Positions 18,084 through 27,578 of a stretch of DNA of 64,000 nt are shown piece by piece (within the stretch, counting starts at the first letter, position 1; the number at the start of each line of letters is the position of its first letter). Below the pieces are notes generated by a model, which was given only the letters and a program-made list of their open reading frames with translations, did not search any database and was not told the origin of the DNA. This stretch comes from JBBCJR01 sp037190805 (GTDB lineage: Bacteria > Pseudomonadota > Alphaproteobacteria > Sphingomonadales > Sphingomonadaceae), in assembly GCA_037190805.1 (NCBI GenBank), contig JBBCJR010000003.1:1-64000 (forward strand), given 5' to 3'. A program made the position numbers and the translations under genes.

Positions 18084-19313
18084 ATGCCCATCGCCCGCTC
18101 CCCCCTCGCCCCCGCCGCTTTTGCCGACCTGCCGCCCGTCGCCGGCGTCCGCCTTGGCGTTACCCGCGCCGGCTACAAGGCATGGGATCGTGCCGACCTC
18201 ACCTATGCTGCGCTCGACGCCGGCACCACGGTCGCCGGCGTGCTGACCAAAAGCCGCTGTCCCTCGCCCGAGGTCGAATGGTGCCGCGCCGCCCTGCCAC
18301 TGGGCCACGCCAGGGCGCTGGTCGTCAATGCGGGCAATTCCAACGCCTTCACCGGCAGCCGCGGCCGTGCTGCGGTGGAAGCGATCACCGCCCGCGTCGC
18401 CGGCCGGATCGGCTGCCAGCCATCGGACGTGTTCGTCGCGTCCACGGGCGTCATTGGCGTGCCGCTGCCGATCGACAAGGCAGAAGCCGGCATCGACGCC
18501 GTCCTGTCGGCGCCTGCCGCCTCCTGGGCCGACGCCGCCACCGGCATCGGCACGACCGACACCTTCCCCAAGGGCGCCGTCGCTCACGCCATCGTCGATG
18601 GACGCCCGGTGACATTGGTCGGCATCATCAAGGGTTCCGGCATGATCGCGCCAGATATGGCGACGATGCTGGGCTTCATCTTCACCGACGCGGCGGTCGA
18701 ACCCGCCTTTCTCCAGCGCGCGCTGGCCGACGCCAACGACCGCAGCTTTTCCTGCATCACCGTCGATGGCGATACCTCGACCTCGGACACGGTGCTGGCC
18801 TTCGCCACCGGCAAAGCAGGCAATAAGCCCCTTGCCGAGGACGAGGACGCAGGCGCCGATGCCTTCCGCGCCGCGCTCGAGGATCTTTGCACCCGCCTTG
18901 CCCATCTGGTCGTCCGCGACGGCGAGGGCGCGTCCAAGTTCATCGAAATCAGCGTCACGGGCGCGACATCTGACGACAGCGCCCGGCGCATCGGTCTGTC
19001 GATCGCCAACTCGCCGCTGGTCAAGACCGCCGTGGCCGGCGAGGACGCCAATTGGGGCCGGGTGGTGATGGCCGTCGGCAAGGCCGGCGAGCCGGCGGAG
19101 CGCGACCTGCTGTCGATCCGCTTCGGCGACACGCAGGTCGCGGCCGGCGGCAATGCGGTCGAAGGCTATGACGAGGGTCCGGTTGCCGCGCATCTGAAAG
19201 GCCAGGATATCCGGGTCGGCGTCGACCTTGGCCTTGGCGACGGGCGGGCGACGGTGTGGACGTGCGACCTGACCCATGGCTACATTTCGATCAACGCCGA
19301 TTATCGGAGCTGA
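18084..19313 (+). CDS. argJ: Bifunctional glutamate N-acetyltransferase/N-acetylglutamate synthase ArgJ
   Basis: 409 residues. ArgJ transfers the acetyl group from N-acetylornithine to glutamate, recycling it in arginine synthesis. The precursor self-cleaves before the Thr of the conserved motif, here KGSGMIAPDMATMLGF near residue 190, giving alpha and beta chains. Other family stretches are NAGNSNAFTG, STGVIG and the C-terminal NSPLVKTAVAGEDANWGR. The ATG after CGAAGCACC is used because codons further upstream do not resemble the family. Confidence 0.96.
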   Translation: MPIARSPLAPAAFADLPPVAGVRLGVTRAGYKAWDRADLTYAALDAGTTVAGVLTKSRCPSPEVEWCRAALPLGHARALVVNAGNSNAFTGSRGRAAVEAITARVAGRIGCQPSDVFVASTGVIGVPLPIDKAEAGIDAVLSAPAASWADAATGIGTTDTFPKGAVAHAIVDGRPVTLVGIIKGSGMIAPDMATMLGFIFTDAAVEPAFLQRALADANDRSFSCITVDGDTSTSDTVLAFATGKAGNKPLAEDEDAGADAFRAALEDLCTRLAHLVVRDGEGASKFIEISVTGATSDDSARRIGLSIANSPLVKTAVAGEDANWGRVVMAVGKAGEPAERDLLSIRFGDTQVAAGGNAVEGYDEGPVAAHLKGQDIRVGVDLGLGDGRATVWTCDLTHGYISINADYRS

Positions 19314-19317
19314 TCCG

Positions 19318-20118
19318 GTGTCGCTGGACGCCGCTGTCCAGACGCTGGTCCGCGATGTCGCGGCAACGATCATCCTCCCCCGGTTCCAGCATCTCGCCGT
19401 CGGCGACGTGATGGAAAAAACGCCGGGCGATCTCGTCACCATTGCCGATCGCGAATCGGAGGAAAGGCTGACCGAGGGGCTGGCCGGCCTGATCCCCGGC
19501 GCGCGGGTCGTCGGAGAGGAAGCCTCGGCGGCCGATCCGACCCTGCTCGACCGGCTGGACGAGGGCACGCTGTGGCTGGTCGATCCGCTGGACGGCACGC
19601 TCAACTTCGCTTCTGGCCAGTCGCCGTTCGCTGTCATGGTGGCCCTGCTCGATCGCGGGGAGCGGCACGCGGCGTGGATATTCGATCCCGTCACCGGCCG
19701 CATGTGCCACGCCGCGCGCGGCCAAGGCGCCTTCGTCGACGGAGATCGCATCACTTCGCGCGCGACAGGCCAAACACCGCCGGTCGCGGCCCTGGCGACA
19801 GGATTCATGGCCCCGGAACGCCGTGCCAAGGTCGAAGCCATAGCCGCCGGTCGTCTCACCGTGGTCCCGGTTCCCCGTTGCGCCGGCGAGCAGTATCCGC
19901 GACTCGCTCTGGGCGCCAACGACTTGTCGCTGTTCGAACGCAGCCTGCCCTGGGATCATGCCCCTGGCGCACTGCTCCTGGAAGAAGCCGGTGGCTGCAT
20001 CACCCGGCCGGACGGGACAGCCTATGACGTTGCGGACGGACGGCGAGGGCTGATCGCCGCAGCGACGCCCGCTGAATGGGACGTCGCCATGGCGCTGTTC
20101 GGTGAAGAACGCGGCTAG
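19318..20118 (+). CDS. Inositol monophosphatase family protein
   Basis: 266 residues from a GTG five bases after the argJ stop, with GGAG eight bases upstream; an ATG 42 bases earlier inside argJ is possible. Metal-dependent phosphatase motifs are all present: GEEAS, DPLDGTLNF (motif A) and WDHAPGALLLEEAGG (motif B). Family substrates include inositol-1-phosphate, histidinol-phosphate and PAP; this sequence does not decide among them. Likely co-transcribed with argJ. It converges with trxA. Confidence 0.9.
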   Translation: MSLDAAVQTLVRDVAATIILPRFQHLAVGDVMEKTPGDLVTIADRESEERLTEGLAGLIPGARVVGEEASAADPTLLDRLDEGTLWLVDPLDGTLNFASGQSPFAVMVALLDRGERHAAWIFDPVTGRMCHAARGQGAFVDGDRITSRATGQTPPVAALATGFMAPERRAKVEAIAAGRLTVVPVPRCAGEQYPRLALGANDLSLFERSLPWDHAPGALLLEEAGGCITRPDGTAYDVADGRRGLIAAATPAEWDVAMALFGEERG

Positions 20119-20162
20119 AATCCAGCCGCCGAATGCACGTCAGGTCGTCTGGAGGGCCCGCC

Positions 20163-20483
20163 TCAGATTTCCCCCTCGATCCAGCTCTTCAGCTGACTTT
20201 TGGGCGCCGCGCCGACCTTGGTCGCCACCGCTTCACCACCCTTGAACAGGATCATCGTAGGAATGCCGCGCACACCATAGCGAGTCGGCGCATCGGGATT
20301 TTCGTCGATGTTGATCTTGGCGATCGTCACCTGCTCGCCCAGTTCGTCCGAGATTTCTTCCAGCGCGGGACCGATCATCCGGCAGGGGCCGCACCAGTCG
20401 GCCCAGAAGTCGACCAGCACGGGGCGGTCGGCGCTGATGACGTCGCTGTGGAAACTGGCGTCGGTGATCTTCTTGGTGGCCAT
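20163..20483 (-). CDS. trxA: Thioredoxin TrxA
   Basis: 106 residues, a classic single-domain thioredoxin. Redox centre WCGPC at Cys31/Cys34, followed by the cis-proline motif RGIPTMILFKGG. It reduces protein disulfides in the cytoplasm, for instance in ribonucleotide reductase. It is the last gene of the addB-addA-trxA series on this strand, about 65 bases after addA, and has its own Shine-Dalgarno (GAGGAG). Confidence 0.97.
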   Translation of the reverse strand: MATKKITDASFHSDVISADRPVLVDFWADWCGPCRMIGPALEEISDELGEQVTIAKINIDENPDAPTRYGVRGIPTMILFKGGEAVATKVGAAPKSQLKSWIEGEI

Positions 20484-20547
20484 GCGTCTGATCTCCTCTT
20501 TGCCAGCGATGTAGGCATGTCGGCGCCTCGCCTCAACGGGGAAAGCC

Positions 20548-23500
20548 CTAGCTTTGCTCCATGATAGCAAAGCCGGGCTTGTGCCGGGCCAGCAGATCGG
20601 CCGGTAACACGATAAGGCGCGGGCCGGCGGTATAGAGCAATGCCGCCTCGACACGTCGGCCGGGAAAAATGACGCCGAGCGCCGCCGCATAGGCCGCCAT
20701 CTGACGGACGTGATAGACGGGCACCGCTTCCACACCTTCAGGAACCACGCTGCCGGTCTTGAAATCGACCAGTCGGACATAGTCTTCCCCGACCACCAGC
20801 CGGTCGACGGTGCCGGCGACGACCACACCATCGACCGTCGCGGCAACCGGCGCCTCCGCCAGCGCGGCGGGCGAGAACAGGTCCGCGAAACCCGGATCGT
20901 CCAGAATTGCCAGCACCTCGCCGATCATCGCCCCGCGCAGGAGCGGATCCGGCTCGCGCTCAGCGCCCATCAGCCAGCTTTCGGCAACGGCGGCACGGTC
21001 GGATACCGGGATAGCGGGCAGTCGCTCGAACAGGGCATGGATCAGCGACCCGCGCCGCGCGGCGGCAACGGCTGACGGCCCGAACGGCCGTACCGGCGCG
21101 TCATCGGTGCCGAGCGACGAGGGGGCCAGCGGACGGGGCGGGCGCGGTTCGACCGGCGGCGGGGCCAGCAAGGCCGGCGGCAGGTCATGCCGGACTTTGA
21201 CGAACCGCTGACGCCTGGTGGCCATCGCCCGCCCCCCGGTCAGCCGCCGCGTTCCCGGCCATGTCAGGTCATCCTCGTCCGGCCGCGCATCCAGCCGATC
21301 CATTGCCGCCTCGACCGCCCGATGCCAGCTTTCGGCCGGCGTCTCTCCCCTCGCTCTTGGCCCCAGCGCGCCACCCACCACCAGCACATCCTCCGCGCGG
21401 GTGAGCGCGACATAGAGCAGCCGCCAATGCTCCTCGCGGTCGCGGCGGGCGCGATCCTCCCACGCGTCGCGGAGCGGACCCAGCGCCTCGCTGCGGCTGA
21501 TCGGCAGGAACAAGGGCGGCTCGCCGTCCGCCAGCGCCAGCTCGATGCCGTCCATGCGGCTGTTGTCGGGATCGCGGGTGGCATCGGCGAGAATGACGAG
21601 CGGCGCCTGCAATCCCTTGGCGCCATGAACGGTCATGATACGGATCGCCCCCTGCGGCGCCGATGGATCGCGCTTCACGTCGACCTCGTCGCGCTCGATC
21701 CAGTCGAGGAATGCCTGCAGCGACGGCGGATTCGCCGCTTCGAACTGAAGAGCGGCATTCAGCAATTCGTCGATCGGATCGCGCGCCTCCTCGCCCAGCC
21801 GCGCCAGCAGGCGCGCGCGTCCGCCCAGCGGTCCCGACAGCAGCGCCTCAAGAAACTCATAGGGCGCGGCGTAGTCGGCCATTGCCAGCACCCGACCCAG
21901 CCAGTCCTCAGCCGCCGAATCATTGCCGCGCAGAGCGCGCCACAGGCTCCCGGTCCGGCCATGCGCGAGGCCGAACAGCCGATCCTGATCCCAGCCGATG
22001 AAGGGCGACACCATGAGCACGGCGAGGTTGAGGTCGTCCTCCGGCTGCAGCACGAAGCGGATCACCGCGATCAGATCGCGCACCGCCAGCGGCTGGGTCA
22101 GGCGCAGCCGGTCGACACCGGCGATCGGCACGCCCTCTTCATGGAGCCGCGCGACCAGCAGGCTGGCAAACTCCCCGCGCGACCGGACCAGCACCAGCAC
22201 ATCCTCGGGCCGCAGCCGCCGTCCACGCGCGGCCAATACCATCGGCGCGGCATCGCCCAGCCAGGTCCCGATCTGGCGCGCCAGCCGCTGCGCCCAAAGC
22301 CGGTCCGCGTCGGACAGCCAGTCCTCTTCGCCGATCGCATCCTCGGCATCGACGGCGGTGACGGGGGGCAACAGGATCACCTCGCCGGCTTGATCGCCCC
22401 GCGCCGCCCGGTGCGGCGGGATCGGCCGGTCGAGACCAAGCGCAGCGTGCCCCAGCCCCTCCAGAACCTCGTCGACCAGCCTCAGCACCGTTTCCGTCGA
22501 CCGGAAGGAGCGGGCGAGGTCGATTTCGGGCAATGCATCCCGCACCCGTTCGGCGGCGGCATGAAACCAGTCGCGCGCGGCACTGAATTCCAGCGGGTCG
22601 GTGCCCTGGAAGCTGAAGATCGCCTGCTTGAAGTCGCCGACCGCGAACAGCGTTCGCCGCCCCTCGGTCGCGCCCTCGCCGGCAAAATATTCCTCGGTCA
22701 GGCGGCGGGCGATGGTCCACTGGCGGGCATTGGTGTCCTGCGCCTCGTCGACCAGCACATGATCGATGCGCTGATCGAGCTTGTAGCGCACCCAGGCGCC
22801 CATGCGTTCGGTGTCGAGCAGCCGCGCCGCCCGGTCGATCAGGTCGTCATAGTCGACCGCACCCAGCCGCCGCTTCTCAGTCACGAAGCGGCGCGCGAGC
22901 GTCCAGCCTGCCCTAAGCGCACCCGCCAGCCGCTCAGCCAGTGCCGCCCGCTGCCTGAGATCGATCAGCGCCGCCGCGGCCTCGCGCAGCCGCTCGGCGC
23001 GGGCCGCATAATCGGGGTCGGCTTTCTCCTGCCCGGCGCTGACCTTGCGCGGATCACCCTTCAGGATCGCCACCACCGCCAGCAGATCGTCGAGTGTCGC
23101 GGCCCGCCCCGCCCCATCCATGGCCAGCCAGGCCGCGATGGTGTCGCAGAAGGCGAGGCCAGTCGACGTCCCCCATGTCCGGTTGGCGGCGGCGATCGCC
23201 TCGATATCACGACAATCGAAGTTCGCGCAGGCCGCGGCCAGCACGTGCTCGACCGGCCCGTCCGCCGGCACGTCGAGGAAGCGCTTCAGGCGCGGCAGGA
23301 TCGCCTCGCGGCTTGAAAACACCTCAAGCTGCCCGCCCCGCGCCATCAGCCTGCCGATCAGGCTCAGCGCCCCGCCCTCGCCCATCCTGACGCCCAGCGC
23401 TTCCAGATCCGAGAGGAACTGCGCGTCGCCTTCCGCCTCGGCATCAGTGACCGCCTCCGCCAGTACCCGCTGGCGCAGCACGCGATCGGACCGGTCGTCG

Positions 23501-23949
23501 AGGGTGACGAAACCCGGCGACACCCCTGCCTCCACCGGGAAACTGGCGAGCAGCGAGCCGGCGAAGGCATGGATGGTCTGGATCCTGAGGCCCCCCGGCG
23601 CCTCCAGCACCCGCGCGAACAGCGTCCGCGCCCGCGCCATCACATCGGCGTCAAGATGCGGCGCGCCGATCGCGAACAGGTCCTTCTTCAGCAATTCGTC
23701 CTTCAGCCGCACCCAGCGCGCCAGCCGCTCGTTCAGCCGCTCCGCCATTTCGGCGGCGCCGGCCTTGGTGAAGGTGATGCAGAGGATCGAAGACGGCTCC
23801 GCGCCCGCCAGCAGCAGGCGCAATACCCGCGCCGTCAACACCTGGGTCTTGCCGGTTCCGGCCGATGCCGACACCCAGGCATGGCCCAGCGGATCGGCAG
23901 CCGCGCGCTGGTCGTCGGTCAATGGATAGAGCGGCTTCGCCTCAGCCAC
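20548..23949 (-). CDS. addA: AddA helicase-nuclease (double-strand break repair)
   Basis: 1133 residues from a GTG that overlaps the end of addB by eight bases. UvrD-type helicase: Walker A SASAGTGKTQVLTARV near residue 28, Walker B/motif II VLVDEAQDTN, motif III VGDFKQAIFSFQGTDP, and motif VI LLYVALTRAEDVLVVGG. The C-terminal RecB-family nuclease is marked by YVRLVDFKTGSV. With AddB it processes double-strand ends for RecA loading, the alphaproteobacterial counterpart of RecBCD. Confidence 0.96.
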   Translation of the reverse strand: MAEAKPLYPLTDDQRAAADPLGHAWVSASAGTGKTQVLTARVLRLLLAGAEPSSILCITFTKAGAAEMAERLNERLARWVRLKDELLKKDLFAIGAPHLDADVMARARTLFARVLEAPGGLRIQTIHAFAGSLLASFPVEAGVSPGFVTLDDRSDRVLRQRVLAEAVTDAEAEGDAQFLSDLEALGVRMGEGGALSLIGRLMARGGQLEVFSSREAILPRLKRFLDVPADGPVEHVLAAACANFDCRDIEAIAAANRTWGTSTGLAFCDTIAAWLAMDGAGRAATLDDLLAVVAILKGDPRKVSAGQEKADPDYAARAERLREAAAALIDLRQRAALAERLAGALRAGWTLARRFVTEKRRLGAVDYDDLIDRAARLLDTERMGAWVRYKLDQRIDHVLVDEAQDTNARQWTIARRLTEEYFAGEGATEGRRTLFAVGDFKQAIFSFQGTDPLEFSAARDWFHAAAERVRDALPEIDLARSFRSTETVLRLVDEVLEGLGHAALGLDRPIPPHRAARGDQAGEVILLPPVTAVDAEDAIGEEDWLSDADRLWAQRLARQIGTWLGDAAPMVLAARGRRLRPEDVLVLVRSRGEFASLLVARLHEEGVPIAGVDRLRLTQPLAVRDLIAVIRFVLQPEDDLNLAVLMVSPFIGWDQDRLFGLAHGRTGSLWRALRGNDSAAEDWLGRVLAMADYAAPYEFLEALLSGPLGGRARLLARLGEEARDPIDELLNAALQFEAANPPSLQAFLDWIERDEVDVKRDPSAPQGAIRIMTVHGAKGLQAPLVILADATRDPDNSRMDGIELALADGEPPLFLPISRSEALGPLRDAWEDRARRDREEHWRLLYVALTRAEDVLVVGGALGPRARGETPAESWHRAVEAAMDRLDARPDEDDLTWPGTRRLTGGRAMATRRQRFVKVRHDLPPALLAPPPVEPRPPRPLAPSSLGTDDAPVRPFGPSAVAAARRGSLIHALFERLPAIPVSDRAAVAESWLMGAEREPDPLLRGAMIGEVLAILDDPGFADLFSPAALAEAPVAATVDGVVVAGTVDRLVVGEDYVRLVDFKTGSVVPEGVEAVPVYHVRQMAAYAAALGVIFPGRRVEAALLYTAGPRLIVLPADLLARHKPGFAIMEQS

Positions 23950-26866
23950 GCCCGCGCCCCAGCCATTCGTCGACCCGCGCCAGTTGGTCATAGTCGGACC
24001 AGATGGCATATTCGGGGTGCAGCCGCGCGACGAACGGCTCGTCCCCCTTGAGATAGCGCCCCGCCGCCTCACCGAACCGCGCCGCCGCGAAGCTGGCGAG
24101 GTCTTCCAGTTCAGGAGGCACCTTGTTCCGCAAACTCCGGGGGTCCTTCATGTCTCCCGGCATGTTGGCGCCGCCTTTCAGCAGCCAATATTCGAACCGC
24201 GTCGGCTCGCCCGCCACGCCCTCGAACGCCCCTGCGCGCGCCAGCCACCCCAGCAACCCCAGTTGCAGCGCAAACCCCGCCAGCACCTGCCGATGGCTGG
24301 GCGCACTGCCGGTCTTGTAGTCGATGATGCCCAGTTCGGCCCCGTTGGCGTCGATACGGTCGGCGCGACCATGCAGCCTGATGCCGGCAAGCTCCGCCTC
24401 GCCGGCCGATTCCAGCCCCACCGGCCGCCAGCCGGCCGCCCGATCGCTGGCCAGCCGCGCCGCCGCCCACTCGCTCGCCCGGCGCACGCGCGGCCCCCAC
24501 AGCACGCGCAGCAGCGGATGTTCGCTCCAACCCGCGATCATCCGCTCGGTCCGCACGGCGAGCATGGCGGGGTCGCCCCCATCATCCTTCAGCCAGTGTT
24601 CCAAGATGTCGTGGACCAGATTGCCGCGTTCGGCCGCCGACGGCTCGGCATCGACCGGATCGGCCCTCCGCAACCGCAGCATCGCCTGGGCGTAAAAGGC
24701 GAAAGGATCGGCCAGCAGGCGATCGACAGCCGTCACCGATATCCGCCGGGGCCGCAGCGCCGCCGCCGGAGCGGGAACCGGCCGCCGGGCGGGCGTCACG
24801 ACCTCGGGCCGGTCGACCGCCACCGCCCATGCCGCCAGCTCCGCCTGACGCGGCACGCCTCCGGTCATCGCCTGCAACCTCAGCCAGAACCGCGACGCCA
24901 CCGTCGGTGCGCTCATGTCGCGCCGGGCGCGCGTCACCAGCACCTCGGGAGCGCCCATCGCCAGCACCAGGTCATGCGCGGCAAGGCCGATGCGCTGCTC
25001 CAGTCCGCCGATACCCAGTTCGATCCTCAACCGCGGCGCCAGCCACGGGTCGGGCGCGGGCAGCGCCGGCCATGTGCCTTCGTTGAGGCCGCCCAGGATC
25101 ATCAGGTCGGCGCGCTGCAACCGCGCCTCGATCAGGCCGTAGATGGCAAGACGCGGATGCCCGCCATAGGGCGGCCTGACCGCCACCCCGTCCATGAACG
25201 CCCCGAGCAGACCCGGCAATTCAGCCGGATCGAGCCGCCCGACCTCATCCGCTTGGCGCGAAAGATCGTCGATCAGTGCCGACGCCGCCTGTCCGGCGGG
25301 ACCAGCCCACAGCGTCTCGCCGCCCAATCCTTCGGCGACCTCGACCACCGCCGCCAGCAGGTCGCGGAACGGCGCCTCATCCCGCATCGCCGCCGCCAGC
25401 GGCGCGAGCAGGGTCTCCACCCCGGCCCACCAACCGGGCAACCGCCCGCGCTCGTCGGGGTCCAGCCAGCGCGTATCGTGGGGATGCCTGACCCGGCGGG
25501 CGATGCCGTCCAGTCCCGGTCCCGGTCGTGGCCCCCGCAGCGCCTTGTCGAGCGCGCGGACATCGCCCAGCCACGCCAGCCGGTCGCCGTCCGGATCGGC
25601 CAGAGGATGCTTGAGCAGGGCAAGCAACGCTACCGGCGCGAACCCTTCTGCCGCCGCCTGCGCCAATGCCGCCAGAAACGCGCCCGGCGGCGTGCGCGAC
25701 AGCGGCCGCCCCGCGCTGTCGTCGATCGCGATCCCCCAGCGGCCCAGATGCGCGGCGACGCGACGGGCGAGGCTCCGGTCCGGCGTCACCAGCGCTGCCG
25801 TCCGACCCGGCGTATCGAGCGCCCCGCGCAAGGCAAGCGCGATTGCCTGCGCCTCAGCCGCCGGGGTCGGCGCCTCGACGAAGCGAACGCCGGTCAGCCG
25901 ACGCTCGCGCGGCTGCATCTGCTGCCAGCGACCGGTGAAGGCGGCGGGTGCCATCGCCTGCTCCACCGCCTGGACACGCATCGGCGGGCCGTCCATGCCG
26001 CCCGCCCGGCGCCAGCCCATGACCTCGCCTCTCGCAACGCCGATCGCATCGATCAGCGCCTTCAGGGCGCATTGCGGATGGGTGTCGCAGTCGCTCAACG
26101 CCTCCCACTCATCCTCCGGCATCCGGGTGTCGAGCGCCGGCAGCACCACCATGCCGTCGGGCAGCCCCGCAACCGTTTTCAGCAACCGCGCCAGCGCCGG
26201 GGAGGCGTTGGCAATGCCGGCGGCGACCACCATGCCGCCCGGTGGCGCCGCCCGCCACGCTTGTGCCAGCCCGTCGAACAGCCGGTTACGGCGGTCGGCG
26301 GCATCGATCAGCCCGCGCTCCGCCAGCAACGCTGGCCACGCTTCGACGACGATGCGCAGCAGCGCCAGCGTCTCGCTCCAATGATGCGCCAGTTCTGCCG
26401 GCACCAGATCGGCGAGGCGGGTCGCGTCGACCTCGTCGATCAGCAATTGGTCGAGCGTCCGGCCGAGTTGCTCGGCCAGCCGCACCGCCTCGCCCATCGT
26501 CACCGGATCGCCGGTTCGCTCGCGCATTCGCCGGACCAGCTGCGCCAGGATCAGCGTCCGCGCACAGCCGTCGATGGCTGGCGGCAGGTCCATGTCGGTG
26601 CTGTCCAACGCCAGTCCGACCCGCTCGCCAAGGTCCATGTCGCCTACTGCCACCAGCCTCGGCAGCAGCAAGCCGCCATCGCCGGATCGACGCACGAACG
26701 CCTCGGTCAGCGCCCGCGCGGCGCGGTGCGAAGGCAGCATGATGACGCCCCGCGCCAAGGCCATGCGGTCACCCGCGGCCCGCTCGATCAAACCGGCGGC
26801 CAGCGCGTCGGCGAAGGCGCGATGCGCCGGGATGGTATAGACGGCGGGTCCGCGCCGCTCAGCCAT
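23942..26866 (-). CDS. addB: AddB double-strand break repair protein
   Basis: 974 residues, the partner of AddA. The N-terminal part is an inactivated helicase fold typical of alphaproteobacterial AddB (VIMLPSHRAARALTEAFVRR near residue 42, where a Walker A would sit). The C-terminal nuclease domain has the RecB-type motif LGIIDYKTGSAPS. It recognises Chi-like sequences in related systems. Coupled to addA downstream and overlapping murU upstream by eight bases. Confidence 0.93.
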   Translation of the reverse strand: MAERRGPAVYTIPAHRAFADALAAGLIERAAGDRMALARGVIMLPSHRAARALTEAFVRRSGDGGLLLPRLVAVGDMDLGERVGLALDSTDMDLPPAIDGCARTLILAQLVRRMRERTGDPVTMGEAVRLAEQLGRTLDQLLIDEVDATRLADLVPAELAHHWSETLALLRIVVEAWPALLAERGLIDAADRRNRLFDGLAQAWRAAPPGGMVVAAGIANASPALARLLKTVAGLPDGMVVLPALDTRMPEDEWEALSDCDTHPQCALKALIDAIGVARGEVMGWRRAGGMDGPPMRVQAVEQAMAPAAFTGRWQQMQPRERRLTGVRFVEAPTPAAEAQAIALALRGALDTPGRTAALVTPDRSLARRVAAHLGRWGIAIDDSAGRPLSRTPPGAFLAALAQAAAEGFAPVALLALLKHPLADPDGDRLAWLGDVRALDKALRGPRPGPGLDGIARRVRHPHDTRWLDPDERGRLPGWWAGVETLLAPLAAAMRDEAPFRDLLAAVVEVAEGLGGETLWAGPAGQAASALIDDLSRQADEVGRLDPAELPGLLGAFMDGVAVRPPYGGHPRLAIYGLIEARLQRADLMILGGLNEGTWPALPAPDPWLAPRLRIELGIGGLEQRIGLAAHDLVLAMGAPEVLVTRARRDMSAPTVASRFWLRLQAMTGGVPRQAELAAWAVAVDRPEVVTPARRPVPAPAAALRPRRISVTAVDRLLADPFAFYAQAMLRLRRADPVDAEPSAAERGNLVHDILEHWLKDDGGDPAMLAVRTERMIAGWSEHPLLRVLWGPRVRRASEWAAARLASDRAAGWRPVGLESAGEAELAGIRLHGRADRIDANGAELGIIDYKTGSAPSHRQVLAGFALQLGLLGWLARAGAFEGVAGEPTRFEYWLLKGGANMPGDMKDPRSLRNKVPPELEDLASFAAARFGEAAGRYLKGDEPFVARLHPEYAIWSDYDQLARVDEWLGRGRG

Positions 26867-27578
26867 GGGCAAGGGCGGCCTCGGTCGCGATGACCGCCGC
26901 CGGCGTGCCGACATCGAACCACAAGCCCTGGTGGGAAACACCGTAAAGCCGCCCCGCGCCGATCGCGCGGTCCCAGAGCAGATTGGTCGAGAACGCCCCC
27001 TCGGGCGCCCCCACCAGCAGGCGTTTCGAGACGAGCTGGATGCCGCTGAACACGAACGGCGCCACCCGCGACGGGCGTCGTCGATGCAGTCGGCCGGCGG
27101 CATCCATGTGGAAATCGCCCTGCCCGCGATGATTGCCGGCACGCGCCAGCGGGACGACCAGCAACAGCGCGTCCATCGCCGCCCCATCCCACATCCCGGC
27201 CAGCAGACGCAGGCTGTCGACCGGCCCGTCGACCCAGTAATTGTCGCTGTTGATGGCAAAGAAAGGGTCCGCGCCGATCAGCGGTGCCGCGCGGACCATG
27301 CCGCCCCCCGTCTCCAGCAGAGCGCCACGCTCGTCCGACACGGTGATCGCCAGATCGCTTGCCCGCGCCCGCAAATGGGCCTCCAGCGCGTCCGCCATGT
27401 AATGGACGTTGACCACCGCCTTGCCGACGCCCGCGGCGCGGACATGATCCAGCGCGTGGTCGATCAGCGGACGCCCGGCGACCTCGACCAGCGGCTTGGG
27501 CCGGGTAGCGGTCAGCGGTCGCATCCGCTTGCCGAGGCCAGCGGCCAGCACGAAGGCGGTGTCGGGCACCGGTGTCAT
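26859..27578 (-). CDS. murU: N-acetylmuramate-1-phosphate uridylyltransferase (MurU-like)
   Basis: 239 residues, a sugar-nucleotide transferase. The N-terminus AFVLAAGLGKRMRPLT carries the nucleotide-binding loop, followed by RPKPLVEVAGRPLIDH and the metal-binding INSDNYW. Next to an AmgK-type kinase it forms the anhydromuropeptide recycling route that rebuilds UDP-MurNAc without de novo synthesis, known in Pseudomonas and Caulobacter. ATGA-type coupling with amgK upstream and overlap with addB downstream. Confidence 0.9.
   Translation of the reverse strand: MTPVPDTAFVLAAGLGKRMRPLTATRPKPLVEVAGRPLIDHALDHVRAAGVGKAVVNVHYMADALEAHLRARASDLAITVSDERGALLETGGGMVRAAPLIGADPFFAINSDNYWVDGPVDSLRLLAGMWDGAAMDALLLVVPLARAGNHRGQGDFHMDAAGRLHRRRPSRVAPFVFSGIQLVSKRLLVGAPEGAFSTNLLWDRAIGAGRLYGVSHQGLWFDVGTPAAVIATEAALAHG

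Noticed and set aside
21187..26893. Long open frames antisense to addA and addB
   Set aside because: Products are Arg/Pro/His-rich shadows without recognisable motifs, while addA and addB carry full helicase and nuclease signatures on the other strand.
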